64,000 bases of DNA from Dolomedes plantarius (GCA_907164885.2 OU015495.1:1826230-1890229), one strand, 5' to 3'; positions 22,174 to 33,704 are shown, numbered from the stretch's first letter. Notes: generated by a model from the sequence alone, not told the origin. Numbers and translations: made by a program.

Positions 22174-22747
22174 TGGGGATTGTATTATCCCAGGGCTCCG
22201 GCTATGAGCAGTATGCCGCCGCGTACGTTATGCGACGACAGCGCTTCCAGAATTCCTAAAGATGAACTGGGAGAAAATGTTTGAGGGGAGATAAGCTTTG
22301 GAGGCGACGAAGGGCAGAGGCTCTCGTGCGCTAGTGTCAAAGGACGGTGCTCCTAAGCGAGAACGGGGAAAGAGACCCCGGAGATTGGGCCTAGCTTATA
22401 GCTACGGGCCGCAGGGAAGCGATATTGAGCTCCCGTGCTGTAGAAGTCTCAGTGACTTCAGGAAGACCAAGTTGGTTGAGTGCTTGGCAAATCTAGTTGA
22501 AGGAGTCGAGTGACTTCAGAAGTCCAAGCGTTAGAGTTCTTGGCAATACTGTTATTACCTTAAAAGGTCAACTACTATATGTTAAATGTTATGAGTGTGA
22601 ATTATGGTGTCAAGTAAATAAATGTCTATTGTTATTGTTAGTGAGAGACTATTTATGAGTCATCCTGAGTGTATGTATTAAATGTGGGGTGCTAGATTGG
22701 TTATAGCAGACGACTAGTTTAGCCCAATCTAAAGGAGGCATCCCACA
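22174..22747 (+). repeat. 3' LTR
   Basis: 574 bp, near-identical to 19555-20128. The differences I see all lie in the last 100 bp (for example GTATGTATT versus GTATATATT). It is followed by TATATATA. Confidence 0.92.
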
Positions 22748-22751
22748 TATA

Positions 22752-23141
22752 TATATATATATATAATTTCGCATCTCTTATATAATTCTCCGTTTATATA
22801 TAGAATCATATTTTTCCAAGGTTGAAATATTTTTTCAGAAAGTTGTTCTGTTATTTGTAATATGTGAAAGTATACGCATTAATATTTCATAGTAGTTTTA
22901 AACTTCAGTCTTGTCGTTATAATTCGTGTTTAGAATATGGGTCTCAATTTATATATATGTGCGTGAGTGTGTGTAATGTCTTAAACATCACTGATATATT
23001 TCTAAAGTATACTAAATTTATTTTGATGTACTTACCTTAATATCTGAGATTTACAACGGACAAATAGCTCGGCACTAGACGTATAACCCTCAAAGCCTTA
23101 TCGCTTACATTTCTAATAAATTATCTTTTTATTAGAACAAT
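22752..23141. other. AT-rich gene-free stretch
   Basis: Nothing recognised beyond the TA run at its left edge. Confidence 0.4.
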
Positions 23142-23275
23142 TTTAGGCTTAAAATATGCTATTGTAATGAGCAAATTTTCAAATTGCACAATTTTTTTTA
23201 CATGATTTAACTGAAGTCATTTAATTTCATATAAATATTTCAAATTCTAAATTAATCTAATAAAATACCTTCATG
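23142..23275 (+). repeat. dispersed repeat, partner at 26399
   Basis: TTTTAGGCTTAAAATATGC, then ATGAGCAAATTTTCAAA, then TTACATGATT and TTTCATATAAATATTT. The same order recurs at 26399-26525 in direct orientation. The family is unknown. Confidence 0.55.
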
Positions 23276-23289
23276 TCCATTACGTAGAT

Positions 23290-24200
23290 CAGGGGTGACC
23301 AACTCAAAATTATCCCGGGAGGGGGGGGGGGGCAGTGGAAAAAAATATAAATGCCGGCAGGCCAACTGTCATTTCGGAGAGAATTTTAATGTCTGCTGAG
23401 CTGAAGGCGAAATTGCCTTCATCAAATATGAGATTTTTAACTTTAAAATAATTTTAAATATTTAATTTATTTAAAATACATATAAATAAAGAAAGACCTC
23501 AAAAAAGACCACTTTCTAAATATAGGAAAAATTTTATTATTCATTTTTTAGAAAACTGTATTCTTGATAAAAAGGTTTGCTTAGGAAAAAATAAATTTTT
23601 GCGATATCAAAATGTGCATATGATTTTGTAAAAAATGAGAAAATTGCAATACGCAACTTAGAGCAATCAAATATTTTTTGCAACTAATAACTGCAAAGAA
23701 GTAGTTTTGAAACGCAGTTTTTTGAAATACTTTTGTAATAAAAAATATATTTTGTTTTTTCCAAAATAAAACGTTTTTATTTCAGATAGCTAAACAAAAT
23801 CAGCTTTCTTCACAAAACGAAATCAAGTTTCAGTCGCAAAAATATGCTTTTCTTACGAAACAAAACACAAAATTGGTTATTTCCCAATAATCAAAAAGTA
23901 GAAAAAAATTAATGAGATGCTTGCGGATGGGCACCTGATGTAGCAAGGGCTGCAAAATCAACGTCGATTCCAGATGACGAAACACGGAGGGAAGATAAAT
24001 TTTTATCTGTAAGACCACTTCTTTCCTTGTACTCTGTGCTTTCGCACAAAGTGATGCCGAACAGGGAATCAGTTGTGTGTGAAAGCGAAATGTCTGAGAG
24101 AAGTATTTCAACAATTGTATAACAATATGTTCGCTCTCGATTGCTTTAGTGCCGCGGGCCAGTTAAAAAGTCCTGCCCGGCTGCCAGTTAGCCATCCCTG
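23290..24200. mobile_element. non-autonomous hAT-like element, 911 bp
   Basis: The ends are CAGGGGTGACCAACT and AGTTAGCCATCCCTG, imperfect inverted repeats. Flanking octamers are ACGTAGAT (23282-23289) and GCGTAGAT (24201-24208), matching at 7 of 8. The subterminal regions are GGCC/GCCGG-rich. The interior is AT-rich with no intact transposase. A 94-codon minus-strand frame at 23830-24114 was not recognised. Confidence 0.75.
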
Positions 24201-24213
24201 GCGTAGATCATTA

Positions 24214-24368
24214 GGCTCGGTGCACACGAGCGATCCGGTGTCGTTGCGCAACCGCAGTTGAATCAAGCAGTACATAGAGTTGAACTAACCGACTCACACG
24301 GACGACGGTACTGCTTGATCGCAACTGCGATGCCGCAACGACACCGGATCGCTCGTGTGCACCGAGCC
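24214..24368. mobile_element. PIF/Harbinger-like MITE 1
   Basis: Inverted ends of about 38 bp starting GGCTCGGTGCACACGAGCG, flanked by TTA at 24211-24213 and 24369-24371. A 3-bp TTA/TAA duplication and this style of terminal sequence fit the PIF/Harbinger group. 155 bp, non-coding, strongly fold-back. Confidence 0.75.
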
Positions 24369-24371
24369 TTA

Positions 24372-24557
24372 GGGCCTGTTCACATGGGAGTCCGTTGCGT
24401 AACGTTAAGGGAAAGATGACGTTGAGACGAAAATAAACCAATCATAGGCGTTAAAAATTTCATTGCTAATCGTTTGGAGGCCTATAGTTGGTTTATTTTC
24501 GTCTCAACGTCATCTTTTCCTTAACGCAACGCAACGGACTCCTATGTGAACAGGCCC
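24372..24557. mobile_element. PIF/Harbinger-like MITE 2, abutting MITE 1
   Basis: Starts GGGCCTGTTCACATGGGAG and ends with its near-complement CTCCTATGTGAACAGGCCC. It has a second inverted segment around GTTGAGACGAAAATAAACCA. It shares the TTA at 24369-24371 with the preceding MITE and is followed by TTA at 24558-24560. 186 bp, arms of about 70 bp, non-coding. Confidence 0.8.
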
Positions 24558-24650
24558 TTATAGTTTAGGGCTTTGGCGCGCTTAAAATTAATAACAGATA
24601 ACTCTGCAAAACTTTTCGCCTCTGTATTAGAAAGAAAATAAAACAGGGGT

Positions 24651-24810
24651 ATGGAGCGCAACGGTCAACTTTTTTGCTACACAAGGGCAGACCGGGACCT
24701 ACAGTTTAAAGCCGATTCCGCTGAACGGCTACAAACAGTGGTACTCGAACCCACAGGATCTGAACCGAATGCCAGCGCCCTAGCCATTCGGCCATCGACT
24801 AGAGAGATTG
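24651..24810 (-). mobile_element. tRNA-derived SINE family S1, minus-strand copy
   Basis: The complement reads a box-A-like segment (CGATGGCCGAATGGCTAGG) followed by CATTCGGTTCAGATCCTGTG and box B GGTTCGAGTACC, then GTAGCCGTTC and TTTAAACTGTAGGTCCCGG. This is the same order as the plus-strand copy at 55288. The tail is truncated at about 24651. Similarity may extend upstream of the tRNA-like head. It is a SINE, not a tRNA gene: no acceptor stem was found. Confidence 0.75.
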
Positions 24811-24974
24811 GAGTTATGGATACGTTTCTCTCATTTTTGTGCTTCCACTGACCCAATGGATACTGAAACAGCCATTTATTGAGGTGTTTCATTTATATCT
24901 GACAAAATTGTCATAAAAGGAGAAATACAGTAACAAACGAAGAGAAAATTATAAATAAAAATCTGACAAGATGA

Positions 24975-25640
24975 CGTCTTAATTAAAACACTTTAATAGA
25001 TAAGGCATAATTGCAGCTCTTAATTCTGTACATCAGAGGTAAACCGTCATAAGTGCAAAATTCGCATTTTTCAGGAGAGCTTTGTGATGGTTTACCTCTC
25101 ATCAGGACTTACATATGCTATAGTTTATAAGTCTATATTTCACCCATCATCTCGTTTTGCATATAGGAACGGATATTTTATTGCACTTAAAATAAAAATA
25201 TCGAAAATGAAGAAAATCCACTTATGATGGTTTACCCCTGACGTACAGAATTAAGCTAGTAAATTGATATTGAAATCCATAAATAACTCAAGGGTGAGTT
25301 TAAAGCTAAAACATTGAAATTTTTGCAAAATTTTTAAATGAGTAAAAAAAAAAAAGCAATTAAATGTATTTACGTAAAAGTTAAAAATCTGACTGGAAAT
25401 ACTGAAAAATAAAATTCCGACAGAAATTTATCTTGATAAAAATACTTCCACAGTAAGGCACACCTGCAGCCTTTAATTAAGCCAATAAATTATTATTGAA
25501 ATCCATAATTCAAAGGATGAATTTAATGTTGGAAAACTGAATTCTTTTTCAGAACATTTAACCATTTATTCAGTCTTTTTAAAGCTTTTTATATCGTAAA
25601 ACTGACTGAAAATACTACCATAAGGATAATTATTTTAGTG
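24975..25640 (+). repeat. degenerate tandem duplication
   Basis: TAAGGCATAATTGCAGCTC...TTAATT...AAGCTAGTAAATTGATATTGAAATCCATAA at about 25002-25290 (minus an insertion) aligns with TAAGGCACACCTGCAGCCTTTAATTAAGCC...TATTGAAATCCATAA at about 25455-25510. The second copy preserves the uninterrupted site TTAATTAAGC. Confidence 0.55.
25026..25248. mobile_element. MITE with CTGTAC ends and AATT target duplication
   Basis: The left end CTGTACATCAGAGGTAAACC and the right end GGTTTACCCCTGACGTACAG are near-perfect inverted repeats of about 30 bp. AATT flanks at 25022-25025 and 25249-25252. The paralogous, uninterrupted TTAATTAAGC near 25474 supports a 4-bp AATT duplication. 223 bp, non-coding. CTGT ends and the 4-bp AT-rich duplication resemble the element at 18772. 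Confidence 0.7.
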
Positions 25641-25649
25641 TTATTTTTC

Positions 25650-28264
25650 TTACAGCGTTTTCCCCGGCTCTTGAAGAGTGTATATCACATTTATCCGTAG
25701 TTACATTACTGACTTAGAAGTTGTTTTACGCCGTTCAGCAAACACTTTTAGGAAGTGGTGTGTTTATTCACTGTTTAGCCAATGCACGATCCTTAAGCAG
25801 TAACAAACAAAGATGGGGGAAAGTAAACACGAGATTGTGTACTTTATCTTCACTCAGTTTTTTGGAGAAAAAAAATGTGTATTTGTACATTACTACAAGT
25901 GAAGCGCCAAAGTTAAACAGTACCCACTGTTGTCGCAAATGACTATGGAGGAGAGAGAATAGGCCAATAAAATTCATTTAATGAGAAAATCTTGGGACAA
26001 ATGTGTTTCAGATTAATTCTGTTTTATGTAAAGGTAAAGGGATTCAATAATGCCCGTTTAAAGTTGAATATGAAAAAGCATCCGAAGATGTTGCCTCGAA
26101 TATAGAAAGCTACATTTGACCGCAGTAAATAACAGTAATCTTGATTTGTTTACTGATTAAGACAAATAATCAATGATATACAGTTAGAATAAGATGTATT
26201 AAACATAACTAATGAAATATTTATTTTTAAAAGGCACGCAGAAACTGCTGTAACTAACCTTTTGTTTTACAAATTGTTTTGTTTTACAAATTAAAATTGT
26301 CTTAGAATATGCATGTTGTTTACTAAATAACGAATAAGTTTTTATGCATCTCTCGAATTCGAGAACTATCACGATTTAGTGAAATATCCTATTGCAATTT
26401 TTAGGCTTTAAATATGCGATTCTAATGAGCAAATTTTCAAAATGTACAAATTTTTTTACATGATTCAACTGTTATTTAATTTCATATAAATATTTTAAAT
26501 TATAAATTAATTTATTTCTTACACTTTTAAATAATATAATGCTAAGAACCAAGAGTAGTATTGTATTCTATTTTCGGTATGAAATACAATGCTACCATAT
26601 TTTACAGGTATAATTTACTATGAAAAATATAAATATTTAATCGAAAATTTCAAATTTTTTTCGTATGTAAAAAAATATTAGGCAGCTAGGCTTACTGTAA
26701 TCAAAAAAGCATAATAATGAAGACACATCACACGGTTTTAAACGCATCTTTCGATTTATTAATACAATAAAGATCTTGTCACCAACCTATAATTGTTTAT
26801 TTCTTTTAAACCTTAATCCAGGTTTTAGATTAATCGTCATATGCATAATTTTTAATAAAATATGCAAGTAAATAAAAATGCATAAAAAATGTTTTGTATA
26901 ATGAATCAATTTGTCATCGTGAAGCAAGTAATATTCCTTTTATTAAAAAAAAAACTTCTTGTCACATGATTGTGTTCTTAATCTTTATATTTGTTTTTCC
27001 AAATTTTTAAAAATCCTTTAAAAGAGGAAAAAAAGTTTATATTATTGCCGTGTACTGTAGGGTTCTGAACTGCAGAACTTGATATATTGGATGTGTTATT
27101 CTGTGTAAATCTGATAACTGATTAAAGAGATGAAATTTTGAAGAACTATTTATGATGGGTGAACTTCGCTGCTTTAATGGTGGCATACCTGAACGAACAA
27201 GCGATTCCTTAAGTCAAAAGTTTCGAATATAAATTATGAATAGTATGAACTTCAACAAAATATTAGAGTATTTGCTAAGTTGCACTGCTCCAAGTTTTCC
27301 TATGACCGCCTTACAGAAATCAGGTGTAAAGGACGGAGAAATTACATACATATTATAGATCTCAATTTGAATAACCATTTGAATTTTATTTTCGTATTCA
27401 CTTTGCCCAATATCCTCCCGTTGCCATTCCGGTATTACTAATTCTAATGCCGAAATCTCTTACAAATCGATTTTTTTCCCTCGTTCTTTTTCATTGTAAA
27501 CGTATAATAAGGCCATTCCCTAAACCAGCTCGCTAAGTTCATGAGAAAAAATCTCAACTCTTGGTTCTCTGTTCTAATGACTGTTTACGACTCGCCTTTA
27601 ATAACAGTCGTCTGCAGAAGGCCTCGCGGTCACGTGATCATCGGATAGTGTAATGAAGTGAAGTGACGCACCCGTGGAAAAAAAGGGTAAGAAATAAGTA
27701 GGGGAAAACGTAGAACTAAAGTCATGCGATTTAAGCTCTCTGAGTTCAATGAGTAAATTAGTTGGAAAAAGATGGAGATTTATAAAGAAAGCAACTTGGA
27801 ATAGACATGGGTTGTTAGCGGCAATTTCAAAGCTTGATTAAATTCAGGATGCTCTTGTTGAATCAAATTGAGCTGGTCAAGGAAACTGACATATCTACTG
27901 AAGTACCGCAGCAGTTATCAACTGTAAAATTTCGCATTTAAAAGCATCATTTCGGAGTGGTTGTATTAGAGCGGAATGTTTTAATACGATTTTGTCGTTT
28001 TCTTCTAAACCATAAGTAAATTGAGCAACGTTTTCATTTAAAATATGGAGAAAAAAGTGGAAATTGAAAAGGTTATTCTATATCCATGACTGCGTATCAG
28101 CGAGAGGTATTTTCTGAGATGAATTCTCTAAAGAAAGGTGAAAGATTTACCGGACATATAAAGAAAACTAGTTTTATTTTTAAAACTCCATTCACTGATT
28201 TTCAACCTTAAGTTTAAGAGTTATAACTTGTGTTAGAAATAATAGTTCATAGGTCTTAAAACTT
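25650..28264. other. AT-rich gene-free stretch
   Basis: No gene recognised. It holds the partner repeat at 26399-26525. A short GC-richer segment near 27590-27660 contains GGTCACGTGATC. Confidence 0.5.
26399..26525 (+). repeat. dispersed repeat, partner of 23142
   Basis: Same landmark order as at 23142-23275. Confidence 0.55.
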
Positions 28265-28266
28265 GC

Positions 28267-28267
<1 letters not shown>

Positions 28268-28304
<37 letters not shown>
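28268..28304. repeat. (TA)n microsatellite
   Basis: Pure TA run. Confidence 0.9.
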
Positions 28305-28307
<3 letters not shown>

Positions 28308-29272
28308 GTTATAGCATATGCTATCTGCTTATCGATTTTCTACAAGAATGCAACATCTCAATGAGTGATTGATACTATGGTACTTTAATGTTTTTTTAAT
28401 ACAAGTTATAGATAACATTCTTATGTTGTACATTCAAAAATTGGAAATCAAAATAATAAACTTAATTTTTCTTTTATTCTGCGAAAAGGAAATTTATATT
28501 TAGCTATTTGCTTGAAAATGTTTTTATAACTGAATGGCGAAATAGATTTTTCTCTACATCTAATCAACACATATATAACACAGATTAAACAAGAAATGAA
28601 CCCCTATTTTTAATAGTAGAAATTTACACTTCTCCTAAATGTGTCATCATTATAAGTCGCAGTGTAGCTTAATCAGTTACGAAGCACTCTGTTGCACGTA
28701 CTACATACACTACGCTAAGTGAAAATTCTAAATCTGGCGAATTCTAAAATATAAATGGAAATACGAATTTGGAAGCTCTGCAATGATTTTCATGAGACGT
28801 GATGCGAAAATCAGGAAAAGATTTTTAGCTTAATTACACCATCACAAAAACGGCAACTGATGTTCGAATTCACGTCCTTTCTATCAAATGTGCTACTATC
28901 GGTGACTTATTCAGAAGTCATAACTAAATCATTTTGTTTATTATTAATGAACAGAGAAGAATTTTGTTCCTACCTCGTCAGAAAAAGTTTCACTGTTATA
29001 AGTTGAAAAAGTTTCACTGTTAATACAGTATTTTAAATTAACTCTTATCAAAAAATTAACATTCATAAATTCTCATATGTATATAAATTGTCTGTTTCGC
29101 TCAAAACGCTATGGATTTTTGAATATCAGATTTTAAGGTTAGGGATACTTATCCTGTAATAGGATAGACTGACTAATTTTGAATGATTTCTGGAGGGTGT
29201 GTGGGTATGGGGATACCTATAGGAATCGTGATATCAGGCCTAATACGATGTTAGAGCTCTCAGATTTTTAGA
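28305..29272. other. AT-rich gene-free stretch
   Basis: Nothing recognised apart from a short local duplication (GAAAAAGTTTCACTGTTA twice near 28980-29022). Confidence 0.4.
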
Positions 29273-29276
29273 TTAA

Positions 29277-29828
29277 GACTGCTATGTACTAACCTCGTTG
29301 GATTCGGTCACCTCAATGTTAACCTATGGAGAAAATGTGTTCACGGATTGCCGACTTGGATTCAAAGATTTTTTTTTTTTAAATTGTACTCCGTCATACA
29401 GAAAGAAATTTTACATTTGTGTACATTTTTCGTTTCTTAAAAAATGCAATTAATATTTTAAAATTTAAATTATTCGGGGAAAAATCTGGTATAGTGTGTT
29501 TTAAACGCACATAAATTCCTTCGGTGGACGAAATTTATAAAATGAATCCTGTAGCGCTTTGCAGAAAAGTTCAGGCTATCTGACAATACCAATTTTATTT
29601 GATTATCAGCATTTATGTACCTGTAAATAGTTGACAAAAATATATTTTAAATAAAAAAATTGGGGGCAGCGCTTAACCCCCCTATAGAGAGAGAGCCATT
29701 ACACTCCCTTAAAATGTCAATCCTAAGGGGGGTGGAATTCTCGAACTGTCAACTGGACTCCTCCCACCACAAGAGTCTGCAAGAAGAGGAAAAGGGAAAT
29801 ACGATTTTTTTCTTAGTACATAGCAGCC
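29277..29828 (+). mobile_element. TTAA-flanked inverted-repeat family, copy D (full length)
   Basis: TTAA at 29273-29276 and 29829-29832. The ends are GACTGCTATGTACTAA and TTAGTACATAGCAGCC. The interior carries the GTTAACCTATGGAG motif, TGTACTCCGTCATACAG, ATTCGGGG and TTTTAAACGC. A right-hand unique part follows with TATAGAGAGAGAGCCATTAC and CCTCCCACCACAAGAGTC. About 552 bp, nearly collinear (inverted) with the copy at 36350. No transposase. Superfamily unresolved between piggyBac-like (TTAA) and TA-targeting. Confidence 0.75.
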
Positions 29829-29832
29829 TTAA

Positions 29833-29985
29833 CCCTCAAAGGTACGGTGGGGGTCGGATCCGACCCAAGGGTGTGTCTTCCCCCTTCCGTACTCTCCCTT
29901 CTCATTGTAAGAGATTGAGTCGACAAGGAACCCTACCAGATAGACCTACTAGACCTCCCTACTTGATATAGGAATAAGTAAATAC
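29833..29985 (+). mobile_element. possible piggyBac-like terminal fragment
   Basis: Directly after the shared TTAA, the sequence CCCTCAAAGGTACGGTGG followed by GGGTCGGATCCGACCC resembles the ends of piggyBac-type elements (TTAA plus CCCT...GGTGGG). No matching opposite end lies in the window. It could equally be a palindromic target context. Confidence 0.3.
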
Positions 29986-31769
29986 GAGTGTCTTTGTTGA
30001 AAAACATTATTCATGATCACTAGTCATTTTTTGAATTTTTTTTATTTTAGATTTTTGAATTCTTTATTTCAGTTTTGAAGGCCAAAATGTCAGTATATAT
30101 TATTTTTTGCATTTTTGTGCTCGGAAAGTTTGTTTCACTAACTTCTAAAACTAGGTAGATTAAATTACATATTAGACCTAATATACCATCTATTTCGTCT
30201 GAAACCACTGTACTGTTTGATACTCTGCGCTGACTAGGCGATTTTCGAACAGGATGTCAGGTACGAATAAGTCGGACCCTGTATTTAGAGCCGACTGCTA
30301 TTCTTTCAAAATCAAGTGTATTTACTATTCTCAAATTTACTAAGTTTTTATTCTTTGCACTTTCCCTCAACCCCCCCCCCCTCCCATATCAAGTGAAATG
30401 CGTTTCACTACACACAAAGATACTTAAATGTCATTATTTTGTTAATAAGGAATTAGGAATTGGTCTATCACATTCCAAATAAATAAATATGTATTTTACT
30501 CGTGCAACCGTGTAATAAAGGTGGGAGTTATCCACATGGTATTGGACTAACAACAATAAATTCATTTTCAGAGAGCTTAAGAATCTCATTTATAACATTT
30601 TATATCTTGATAACAAAAAAATATATGTATAACATATTATGAGTGATTTTACTTTTTCTTTTGAGTAATCACCATTCTTTTAATCAACGGACAGAAGAAA
30701 AAAAATCCAAGAAATGAGCAGCCCATAGGAACAAACTCATTGAGCAAATTAATCTTACCCTTTTACCTTATAATCCCGATAACGTCACTCTATCAAAGTG
30801 CAACGACACTTTATCACAAACTTTTTTTCTTCTTCATGAAACCAGGTAAATAAAAACAATATAAACATGAGAGTCAAAATAAGATTGCGAAAAGAAACAA
30901 CATATATACGCCAGGTACGATATTAAACTGACCATAATTTAACAACCCTAGTTTATTTCACGCATGGTTGGTAATGACCCCCACAATTTTTTTCTTTACT
31001 TTTCTCTCTTACTTCTAGTACGCCCTTTGGCTTATGATCCAAGTTGCCAAAAAGTAAATAAGTAAAAAAAATATGGGAGAAAGAACGTGGGGGGGGGGGG
31101 GATATCGATCACTTTGAGCATCGTAAAAAATTGTTATCGTAATGTTAAATCTACCTTTTGTGTCATCTCTGTTCCTCAGTTGATCTCTCTAGGTGTGCCC
31201 GGAAGTGGAAGGGTTACTAACATAATGGGTATTTTAATGTTTTGGCGGTCGCCAATTAGCATATACGTATTAAAAAAAAAGCTCTTATATATTCCGTTTA
31301 TTTTCTTCTTCTTCTAGTCTATCCTATACGTACTACAATTCTATCTCATTAAATTTTATCGACAAATTTTATTTAGTAAAGTACCATTCATTAGCATATA
31401 ATTTATGATTTTGACTCACTCCTGTCTAAAAGAGTATAGAATTCCTGGTGAAAATTATTAATCTTTTTTAATTGTTGTTGCAAAATTATTCATCTTTCGA
31501 AAACTTATTCATCTTCATATATTATCCCACAAAAATGATCGGACATTGTCACCAATATATTGCGATTAAATTATTATAACTTAAATTAGTGAGAATATCT
31601 TTGCATCTCTCTTTAATTGTGTATCTTATTCAGATTGTTATCTATATCTTATAAAAATTATACAGCATAAGTTGAATTCTTTAAATTTGTTTCTGTTTTT
31701 GACTCCATTCTCTTATTTAGATTTTTTTTTTCTTGCCTTATCCTTCCATAATGACCAACAGTTGGCTTA
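29986..31769. other. AT-rich gene-free stretch
   Basis: No gene recognised. C-run at about 30370 and G-run at about 31090. Confidence 0.5.
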
Positions 31770-31777
31770 GTCTAGAT

Positions 31778-32847
31778 CAGGAATTCCAAACGGGGTCCAG
31801 GCAGGGCCCGATTTAGAAAATTCTTGACTATAGACACAACTCGGGATGGGGGCCCCCTAACACTGATGTGGGCTTAAAAGTTCTAAATTGACACAGAAAA
31901 AAATAATAATGAGTCATTGTGAGAGTACCATTTTACCAAGAATAGGCTATTTGAAATGTAGAACCCTAGAGCATTATCAAGTAACAAAAATCAAATACAA
32001 CATATTTACTTCATTAAATCACCAGTACAATGCAACCAGATAAACCTATTAATCCCTTATATACACTATAACATACATATGATGAACTATACATATAACT
32101 ATTCACATGATGAACCAATCAATCAAATTTGAAAGAATGTATAAAAAAAAATTGCTACTAAGGTAAAATTAAAAAAAAATAGAATTGGGAATTTTTTCTT
32201 TTTTTTTCTTTAAAAATAAAAAAAAAATTTTTTTGGGGGGGAGGGGCCTCCAACATTCAGGGGCCCCTAGTCCCGGGCCTAATGGAAAATCAGGGCCTGG
32301 GTCAGGTGGACCCCTTGTGGGACGATGGAAGTTTTAAAAGGGTCTATTGGAGGTCGATGATAAATTTTTCGGTTTTAAAATTTAATTTAATTTTTTAGGA
32401 ATATAATTATTAGATAATAGTATCAGTTTTAATATGCATAAATACAGATTTGCATAGGGCGGAGTGATCCACGCATCTAAAGTCGAATGTCATGACGCTT
32501 TTGTATTTGTGTCGAATGCCGCCGTCGGCTTTTATTTGTGTACCAACACTAAGCAAAACTGGGGAAATCCACTGGACATTAAGGGGGAAAGGGAAATCAC
32601 TTTAACACCTTAAAAAAACTAATTTTTTTATTATAATTTAATTTTAAAGGATGGGATGTAAGGAATCTTTTTTTAAAAAATGAAGTCGATATTACAATTA
32701 GAACCGTTTTTATGGTCAAATGTATAAAGCTAATAGTAAAGTAATTATGTTGTATGCTGTATATTATAGAGAAATATCTCAGGGGGTCGATGAAGAAAAT
32801 CATTCTTTTAAAAGGGCTCGATGTAGGAAAAAGGTTGGGAACCCCTG
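31778..32847. mobile_element. hAT-like element with GTCTAGAT target duplication, containing a nested element
   Basis: Starts CAGGAATTCCAAAC and ends GGTTGGGAACCCCTG, imperfect inverted ends. GTCTAGAT flanks exactly at 31770-31777 and 32848-32855. About 570 bp of it remain when the nested insertion at 31802 is removed. The interior is AT-rich with no transposase. The core of its target (TCTAGA) is the same as that of the element at 15317. Confidence 0.85.
31802..32299. mobile_element. nested hAT-like MITE
   Basis: Starts CAGGGCCCGATTTAG and ends AAATCAGGGCCTG. It interrupts the outer element so that GGTCCAGG (31794-31801) is followed after the insert by GGTCAGGTGG. This is consistent with an 8-bp duplication carrying one change or deletion. 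GGCC/GGGG-rich subterminal regions; no coding capacity. Confidence 0.65.
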
Positions 32848-32855
32848 GTCTAGAT

Positions 32856-33704
32856 TAACACATGTTGTGCGGGATTCGTGTAGTTCTACTAGATGTTTAA
32901 GCTCAGCATTTAAAATTTTTTAAATATTTCTGACAATTATTTGCTGTACACCACAGCTTAACTTTAATGGTCTTCTTTAATTTACAAATATAATATGTTG
33001 CCTATAGCATATAATTTTCCCAGTACAACTGAACGTCTTAAATTCACTATATAAATAATTTTTCTTATTCATATTTTAATTTATTTATTTATTTATTTAT
33101 TTATTTATTTTTTTTTTGCTGCCAAGTGCAAATTATGTAGAACCGTCTCTTTTGTTGAATCAGCCCCGGTAGCAAGCATTGAATCAACAATTGTCCTAAG
33201 AAAACTTTATTAAAAATTCAAACAATTTTTTTAAGTGCTGCCAATTGTTTTTGATCAAAAATATTAACACTAGTTTACGTTTTTATGAATTTCAAACAAA
33301 CGCATTTGTTGTCTCAAAAAAGCCCGAAGACTATAGTGAGATTAATTTCCTTCGTTCAACTGAAGATATTGATTTTTAAGTTCAATAGTTCTTTTTATTT
33401 TCGAAAATTAGTATAAAAGAAAGCACCAAGTAACCGCATACTTCAAAGGAAAAACTGACATAAAATGTGAGCTTAATGCGGTTTTTATTGTTACCCCATT
33501 TTCAAAAATTACAAGTGTCCGGTACTTTTGGAATCTCAATCTATCGTTTTCCAAGGGACCGACTGAAATGAACGATAAATGCGGGAAAACGATAGATGCG
33601 GGAACGTAACAAAGAAATATGATCGTCGGGACTGAGTAAAATAAACAACACATATGGGAAAACGATGATTCGGGGAACGATCGATCTCGATTCCACTGTG
33701 TGTG

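Larger units (their letters stand above)
19555..22747 (+). mobile_element. LTR retrotransposon without pol (gag-only, non-autonomous)
   Basis: Two 574-bp direct repeats beginning TGGGGATTG and ending CCCACA bound a 2045-bp interior. I read only three base differences between the repeats, so the insertion is recent. A primer-binding site starts three bases after the 5' LTR (TGGCGCCAGAAGTG from 20132). It resembles the tRNA-Leu-type site TGGTGTCAGAAGTGGGAT with a few changes. The interior encodes a single 450-codon gag-like ORF and contains no protease, reverse transcriptase, RNase H or integrase. No clear polypurine tract precedes the 3' LTR. The flanks are TATA on both sides, compatible with a 4-5 bp duplication but ambiguous inside a TA microsatellite. 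It probably depends on enzymes from a related gypsy-like element. Confidence 0.9.

Noticed and set aside
22161..22174. Polypurine tract before the 3' LTR
   Set aside because: GACGGCCGAGTTA is interrupted by pyrimidines and is not convincing; left unannotated.
25034..25240. hAT interpretation of the MITE (CAGAGGTAAACC...GGTTTACCCCTG)
   Set aside because: The inverted repeat extends further out to CTGTAC, the flanking octamers match poorly, and the paralogous empty site supports a 4-bp AATT duplication.
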